From assembly GCA_963703125.1 (NCBI GenBank), contig OY969790.1:2666001-2730000 (forward strand): DNA of 64,000 nt, written 5' to 3'. The notes beneath the pieces were generated by a model. It was not told the DNA's origin, searched no databases, and saw only the letters and a program-made list of their open reading frames with translations. Source of the DNA: MFD04716-140 sp963703125. Its GTDB lineage: Bacteria > Bacteroidota > Bacteroidia > Flavobacteriales > Flavobacteriaceae. The position numbers were made by a program, and so were the translations under genes. Shown here piece by piece: positions 59,238-64,000 of the stretch; position 1 is the first letter of the stretch; every line of letters begins with the position of its first letter.

Positions 59238-60836
59238 TTGACCAAGAAGTGTTACATACTGGTGTTCTGTATGCTTTATAGTATTCTTCTTTGCAGTCAA
59301 AATGATTTCTTCGCTGGAGAGCTTTATGATAGCAATAGTAACGAGCCGGTGCCTTTTGCAACAATTAGGGTAAAGGGGTATGCGATTGGTGTTATTTCCA
59401 ATCAAGACGGCGGGTTTAAAATTCCAATAAAATTTAAGGATTATGGTCAAATTCTTGAGATTTCTTCAATGGGATATCAAAAGAAGGAAGTTTCTATTTT
59501 TGACCTTACAGAGGATCAAGTCAATGTTATACGATTGAGCCCAGGAATTTTGGAACTTAACGAAGTGGTCGTAAAGGGCAAGGTAAAGGACATTCCAAGT
59601 GCCCGAGAAATAGTTGAAAGGGCAATCGAAAACATTTCACGTAATTATCCATATAAACCATTTTCTACAGTAGGGTATTATAGAGATTATCAGTACGATA
59701 ACGGCCTGTATGTAAATCTAAATGAGGCAATCTTTGAGGTTTTTGATGAAGGTTTTGCCGAAAATGATAATAAAACCTCTTCTGTTTTGATTTATGAACT
59801 AAAAGAAAATAATGCATTTCCAAAAGATACCAATGCGCTCAAGCCATATGATTACAATTTGCAAAAAAAAGTAATCGAAAAAGCCGTAATACCCAGTTAT
59901 GGAGGAAATGAGTTTGAAATATTAAGGATTCATGATGCAGTCCGAAATCACAACATAGATACCTATTCATTCGTACATCAACTAGACTCGGATTTGTTGC
60001 GTAATCATTTTTTTCAAAGGGAAGAGGATACTTATTATGATAAGGAAAATCTTTATACAATAAGCTTTGAGAAAGAACTTTCCAATAAAAATGATTTTAA
60101 AAATTTCGATGCACGAGGAGTGCTTTACATTTCAAAAATTGACTATTCTATATACTTTATGCAATATTCGGTCTACAACAAAAAGGAAAAATTACCCAAA
60201 GGGGAATTAAACAAATATGGAAATAAATGGCCAGTTTTATTTGAAGTTAAAGTCGAATACCGAAAAATCGAAGATAAAATGTATTTGAATTATATATCAC
60301 TTTTTAATAAATTTCAAATCCAGGAACCACCTAAATTTTTAATGACCCAAGTAATAATGGATTTGTCAAATAAGTGTTTTAATGTTACATTCAATAACGA
60401 ACCGGCAATTGAGAACCTTTTTAAAAGCAGGAATTACAACATGCGATATCATTCTAAAAAATTGAATTTTGAAAATATTGAACCAAAGAAAAAAGGTGTT
60501 ATTTTATATCCTAAAATGAATATTCAAGAATTCGAATCAATGTTTAAAGAAATAAATTCTATTACCATAAGCAAAACTCCAGATCCAAAATTGTTCAGTT
60601 TGAATATTAAGAATATTGAAGACAAATTTGGTAATGTCATTAATGAGCGGACCTCTAAGGATTTTAGTCAATTTCGCGAATTTTTTGTTCAAGAAGTAAC
60701 ACCAAATTCAGATGCCCCCATGAACTCGAAGTTTATGGTCAAAAACCGCCCAATATTTAAAGAGCAGCCGGAAACAAGACCTGAAAATTTGGATCAATAT
60801 TGGATGAATACGCCGTTACAACAGATTGAACAATAA
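59238..60836 (+). CDS. Carboxypeptidase-regulatory-domain (CarboxypepD_reg-like) outer membrane protein
   Basis: A 532-residue protein. It seems to begin with TTG at 59238, giving signal peptide (M)TKKCYILVFCMLYSILLCSQ; the next ATG (59271) would cut the signal short. Residues 24-110 form a carboxypeptidase-D regulatory-like beta-sandwich (GELYDSNSNEPVPFATIRVKGYAIGVISNQDGGFKI...LELNEVVVKG). The rest (IPSAREIVERAIENISRNYPYKPFSTVGYYRDY...) is a conserved Bacteroidota domain of unknown role, found in proteins related to TonB systems. It follows the antiporter gene by 15 bases, so it is probably co-transcribed with it. Confidence 0.8.
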   Translation: MTKKCYILVFCMLYSILLCSQNDFFAGELYDSNSNEPVPFATIRVKGYAIGVISNQDGGFKIPIKFKDYGQILEISSMGYQKKEVSIFDLTEDQVNVIRLSPGILELNEVVVKGKVKDIPSAREIVERAIENISRNYPYKPFSTVGYYRDYQYDNGLYVNLNEAIFEVFDEGFAENDNKTSSVLIYELKENNAFPKDTNALKPYDYNLQKKVIEKAVIPSYGGNEFEILRIHDAVRNHNIDTYSFVHQLDSDLLRNHFFQREEDTYYDKENLYTISFEKELSNKNDFKNFDARGVLYISKIDYSIYFMQYSVYNKKEKLPKGELNKYGNKWPVLFEVKVEYRKIEDKMYLNYISLFNKFQIQEPPKFLMTQVIMDLSNKCFNVTFNNEPAIENLFKSRNYNMRYHSKKLNFENIEPKKKGVILYPKMNIQEFESMFKEINSITISKTPDPKLFSLNIKNIEDKFGNVINERTSKDFSQFREFFVQEVTPNSDAPMNSKFMVKNRPIFKEQPETRPENLDQYWMNTPLQQIEQ

Positions 60837-60866
60837 AAAAGCCTTAACTAATTTAAGTCAAGGCCT
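60834..60866. terminator. Terminator between the carboxypeptidase-like and glutamine synthetase genes
   Basis: A GCCTT/AAGGC stem (60841-60845 and 60860-60864) with partial inner pairing. The A-run on the left is the T-run for the leftward glutamine synthetase gene. Confidence 0.6.
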
Positions 60867-60896
60867 TTGTAAAATATTTCAACAATTTAAGTACTT

Positions 60897-61913
60897 CTAT
60901 AATTTAGCTGACTTTACAGTTTTGACTATTCTGCCTGCAATTTTATAAGGATCGCCATTAGAAGCGGGTCTTCTGTCTTCCAACCATCCTTTCCAGCCAC
61001 TTTCCACAGTTGCAATGGGAATACGGATAGAGGCACCCCTATCAGAAATTCCATAACTAAAATCATGTATTGAGGCGGTTTCATGCTTGCCGGTCAAACG
61101 TTGATCGTTAAATTCACCATAAACGGCAATGTGCTCTTTTACGAAAGGTCTAAACGCTTCGCATATTTTTTCGTAAACAGCTTTTGAACCTGCGGTGCGT
61201 AAGGTTGAGTTAGAGAAGTTGGCATGCATACCGGAACCGTTCCAATCCATATCCTTACCTAACGGCTTAGGGTGATACTCTATATAATATCCGTAAGATT
61301 CAGTCAATCTGTCCAATAAATAACGGGCAACCCATAATTCATCGCCAGCTAGTTTTGCACCTTTGGCGAACAATTGAAATTCCCACTGTCCACAGGCAAC
61401 TTCCTGGTTGATGCCCTCAAAGTTGATTCCGGCAGCGATACAAAGATCCGCATGTTCCTCTACCAATTCTCTTCCGTGCGTGTTTTTGCCACCGACTGAG
61501 CAATAGTACATTCCTTGTGGAGCGGGATAGCCGCCTACGGGAAAGCCTAAAGGCAACTGGGTAGCCGTATCCATAATAAAGTATTCTTGCTCAAACCCGA
61601 ACCAAAAATCATTGTCATCATCATCAATGGTAGCCCTGCCATTTGATTCATGTGGTGTTCCATCAGGATTTAGAACCTCTGTCATAACCAACCAGCCATC
61701 TTTTCTTGCAGGATCCGGGAAAAGGGCCACTGGCTTTAAAATACAATCCGAAGAGCCTCCTTCGGCCTGTCTGGTTGAACTTCCATCAAAAGACCACATA
61801 GGGCAATCTTCCAATTTACCCCCAAATTTATTGACCACTTTGGTCTTGCTTCTCATGTTCTGGGTTGGGAAATAACCATCAAGCCAGATGTATTCCAATT
61901 TTGTTTTGCTCAT
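60897..61913 (-). CDS. Glutamine synthetase, GSII-like (eukaryotic-type)
   Basis: A 338-residue cytoplasmic enzyme making glutamine from glutamate, ammonia and ATP. Length and motifs are of the short eukaryote-like type II: EYIWLDGYFPTQNMRSKTK, DCPMWSFDGSSTRQAEGGSSDCILKPVA, GFEQEYFI, NFEGINQEVACGQWEFQ, NGSGMHANFSNST, HETASIHDFSYGISDRGASIRIP and EDRRPASNGDPY. It is head to head with a type III synthetase gene across a 216-base AT-rich gap, which suggests joint nitrogen regulation. I give no symbol because glnA is used for several types. Confidence 0.93.
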   Translation of the reverse strand: MSKTKLEYIWLDGYFPTQNMRSKTKVVNKFGGKLEDCPMWSFDGSSTRQAEGGSSDCILKPVALFPDPARKDGWLVMTEVLNPDGTPHESNGRATIDDDDNDFWFGFEQEYFIMDTATQLPLGFPVGGYPAPQGMYYCSVGGKNTHGRELVEEHADLCIAAGINFEGINQEVACGQWEFQLFAKGAKLAGDELWVARYLLDRLTESYGYYIEYHPKPLGKDMDWNGSGMHANFSNSTLRTAGSKAVYEKICEAFRPFVKEHIAVYGEFNDQRLTGKHETASIHDFSYGISDRGASIRIPIATVESGWKGWLEDRRPASNGDPYKIAGRIVKTVKSAKL

Positions 61914-62129
61914 AATGTTCGGTTGTTAATATTTTAAATTTTAAGACTAACAAAAATATATTTTTTACCAAGATTATTAAATTATTAAGGGGGTAATTCT
62001 TTATAAATTCAATATAATTATGAACACCCCTGTAGAAGCAAGGGTATTTTGATGAATATTTATTTTTATTACGTATAAAGTATTAAATCTCTAATTCCTA
62101 TTTTTGTTTCGAAATAAGTAATAAAGCAT
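61914..62129. other. Divergent intergenic region of the two glutamine synthetase genes
   Basis: 216 bases, very AT-rich. I see no exact TAnnTTTG promoter on either strand. A cluster of A/T tracts between 62040 and 62090 may hold the GSIII promoter. No known nitrogen operator is recognised. Confidence 0.4.
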
Positions 62130-64000
62130 ATGTCCAAATTAAGATTCAAGGCTATATTGGATAGCCAAAACAGAAAACGTATCCTTACAGAGGAAAAAGG
62201 TAGAAGATCGGAGCTGTTCGGCATAAACGTTTTCAATGATGAACGCATGCTTCAATATTTGACAAAGGATGCTTTGGAGAGTGTAAAAAGCGCCATATTT
62301 TCTGGCTCCAAGATAGATCGAAAAATAGCGGACCAAGTTGCGGAGGCAATGAAGGGTTGGGCCATTGGTATGGGTGCCACACATTACACACATTGGTTTC
62401 AACCTTTAACGGGTGCAACGGCAGAAAAGCATGATGCATTTTTTGATCTTTTACCCGATGGAAGGGCATTGGAGAAATTTGGAGGTGGCCAATTGGTGCA
62501 GCAAGAGCCCGATGCTTCAAGCTTTCCCAGTGGTGGAATTCGGAACACATTTGAAGCTCGCGGCTATACGGCATGGGACCCCACATCACCTGCCTTTATT
62601 TACGGTACCACACTTTGTATACCCACTATATTTGTTGCCTATACCGGAGAAGCTTTGGATAACAAAGCCCCTTTGCTCAGGGCGCTAAGTGCAGTTGATG
62701 AGGCGGCGACAGCGGTAGCCAAATATTTTGACAAGAATGTTTCCAAGGTCAATGCCACCTTAGGGTGGGAACAGGAATATTTTCTGATTGACAAGGCTTT
62801 GGCGTATTCGCGTCCAGACATTGTTTTGACCGGGCGAACCTTACTTGGGCATATAGCCGCAAAAGGGCAGCAGTTGGATGATCACTATTTTGGTGTCATT
62901 CCTGGCCGGGTATTAAGTTTTATGAGTGACTTGGAAAAGGAATGCACGAAATTGGGCATTCCCGTTAAGACTAGACACAATGAAGTGGCACCCAATCAAT
63001 TTGAATTGGCGCCGGTATTTGAGGAAGCCAATCTGGCCGTAGACCATAATCTATTGCTAATGGATGTAATGGAAAAAGTAGCCGATCGCCATAGTTTTAG
63101 GGTTCTGTTTCATGAAAAACCCTTTGCGGGAATCAACGGCTCGGGAAAACATAATAACTGGTCCTTGGCGACCGATACGGGAGTAAATCTTTTAAGCCCG
63201 GGGTCTACCCCAATGAAAAATCTTCAGTTTCTGGCATTTTTTATAAACACGATCAAAGCGGTCGACAATCATGAAGAATTGTTGCGATCTTCGATAGCTT
63301 CATCGAGCAACGATCATCGCCTAGGGGCAAACGAAGCTCCACCGGCGATTATGTCGATTTTTATTGGAACCCAATTGAGCAGTGTTCTAGATGAATTGGA
63401 AGGTGTCTCCCAAGGAAAACTTTCGCCAGAGGAAAAAACGGAACTGAAATTGAACGTAGTTGGCAAGATCCCTGAAATTCTTTTGGATAATACCGATAGA
63501 AATCGCACTTCGCCATTTGCCTTTACGGGCAATAAGTTTGAGATGCGAGGGGTAGGCTCCAAAATGAACTGTGCAAAACCCATGACAGTTTTAAATACCA
63601 TAGTTGCCGAACAATTGAGGAGTTTCAAAAAAGAAGTTGATGTCTTGATCGATAAAAAAGGCCTCAAAAAAGATGAAGCCGTTTTTAATGTGCTCAGAGA
63701 GTACATCAAGACCTCTAAACGGATTCGATTTGATGGGGATGGGTATAGCGAAGATTGGGAAAAGGAAGCCAAGAGAAGAAAGTTAAGCAATAACAAAACT
63801 ACGCCAGAAGCCTTGCAGGTAATGACTTCGAAGGAAAGCTTGGCACTTTTCAAATCAATGAACGTCATGAGCGAAGTTGAAGTGGCAGCGCGCAAGGAAG
63901 TTGATTTAGAGACTTATATTCTTAACATTCAAATAGAAGGAAGGATCTATAGTGAATTGGTATACAATTTTATCATCCCAGCTGCCATTAAATATCAAAA
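62130..64000 (+). CDS. glnN: Glutamine synthetase type III, 3' end outside the window
   Basis: The frame opens at ATG 62130 (MSKLRFKAILDSQNRKRILTEEKGRRSELFGINVF) and is open to the right edge, giving 623 visible residues; GSIII proteins are about 700-730 residues, so roughly 100 are missing. GSIII blocks: GWAIGMGATHYTHWFQPLTGATAEKHD, FPSGGIRNTFEARGYTAWDPTSPAF, TLGWEQEYFLID, KTRHNEVAPNQFELAPVFEEAN, KPFAGINGSGKHNNWSLAT and SSNDHRLGANEAPPAI, RNRTSPFAFTGNKFEMRGVGS. It makes glutamine as a dodecamer. It diverges from the GSII-like gene. Confidence 0.96.
   Translation, partial: MSKLRFKAILDSQNRKRILTEEKGRRSELFGINVFNDERMLQYLTKDALESVKSAIFSGSKIDRKIADQVAEAMKGWAIGMGATHYTHWFQPLTGATAEKHDAFFDLLPDGRALEKFGGGQLVQQEPDASSFPSGGIRNTFEARGYTAWDPTSPAFIYGTTLCIPTIFVAYTGEALDNKAPLLRALSAVDEAATAVAKYFDKNVSKVNATLGWEQEYFLIDKALAYSRPDIVLTGRTLLGHIAAKGQQLDDHYFGVIPGRVLSFMSDLEKECTKLGIPVKTRHNEVAPNQFELAPVFEEANLAVDHNLLLMDVMEKVADRHSFRVLFHEKPFAGINGSGKHNNWSLATDTGVNLLSPGSTPMKNLQFLAFFINTIKAVDNHEELLRSSIASSSNDHRLGANEAPPAIMSIFIGTQLSSVLDELEGVSQGKLSPEEKTELKLNVVGKIPEILLDNTDRNRTSPFAFTGNKFEMRGVGSKMNCAKPMTVLNTIVAEQLRSFKKEVDVLIDKKGLKKDEAVFNVLREYIKTSKRIRFDGDGYSEDWEKEAKRRKLSNNKTTPEALQVMTSKESLALFKSMNVMSEVEVAARKEVDLETYILNIQIEGRIYSELVYNFIIPAAIKYQ

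Overview
The window is a chromosomal segment of a marine-type member of the Flavobacteriaceae (Bacteroidota). The evidence is the gene families: two tandem proteins with type IX secretion type B sorting domains, a fused SecDF, DUF4293 and DUF6588 proteins, a BT_3928-type MauE-like protein, a Rho with a long disordered insert, a eukaryote-like ProRS, and both GSII-like and GSIII glutamine synthetases. It is also supported by Bacteroidota promoters of the form TTTG-N19/20-TAnnTTTG in front of several genes, for example 18641-18671, 38772-38801 and 54799-54830. The DNA is AT-rich and genes are close packed in short operons separated by strong hairpin terminators. No integrase, transposase, phage gene or CRISPR array is visible.

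Layout. 1-8.7 kb: a TPR protein (cut by the left edge) and a plugless TonB-receptor-like barrel, an OmpA protein, a cold-shock protein, a NYN/OST-HTH protein, a DUF885 lipoprotein and a small exported protein. 8.7-18.6 kb: a YtcJ-type amidohydrolase, DUF2911, asnB, gyrB, DUF6588, two small lipoproteins and mdh. 18.7-27.1 kb: secDF, then a leftward set with a ModF-like ABC ATPase, DUF3570, DUF4266, ApbE and a thioredoxin, followed by a GNAT and a DUF192 lipoprotein. 27.1-30.8 kb: lgt, yidD, cysS and folE, with minisatellites on both sides of lgt. 30.9-37.2 kb: two tandem T9SS type B surface proteins, a FadL-like barrel and a Ser/Arg/Tyr-rich lipoprotein. 37.3-42.9 kb: proS, two identical tRNA-Glu genes, rpsT, rho, DUF4293, a PepSY protein and a phosphodiesterase. 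43-52 kb: truA, an ABC exporter, cdaA, folP, DUF1599, a MauE/thioredoxin-like membrane protein, tpiA, prmA, clpS and a YeeE/YedE pair. 52.2-58.2 kb: a CBM9-like plus GHL10-like pair, tRNA-Arg with a duplicated 3' end, apt, two very small genes and a BlaI/M56 regulatory pair. 58.3-64 kb: a Ca2+/Na+ antiporter, a carboxypeptidase-regulatory-domain protein, a GSII-like glutamine synthetase and, divergent from it, a GSIII that runs off the right edge.

Most genes are housekeeping. The best candidate for an under-described system is the leftward thioredoxin-ApbE-DUF4266-DUF3570 operon (22980-25972). An exported FMN transferase is translationally coupled to a tiny lipoprotein ending in a Gly-Cys cluster and co-directional with an outer-membrane barrel that carries an SGAS tetrapeptide resembling the core of ApbE acceptor sites. 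That suggests an envelope redox or metal-handling module. Other points worth checking are a 20-residue hydrophobic peptide gene with its own terminator (55596-55658), the duplicated tRNA-Arg 3' end, the BlaI operator palindromes and an M56 sensor ending in a plug-like domain, and an ABC ATPase whose first nucleotide-binding domain has a ruined P-loop.
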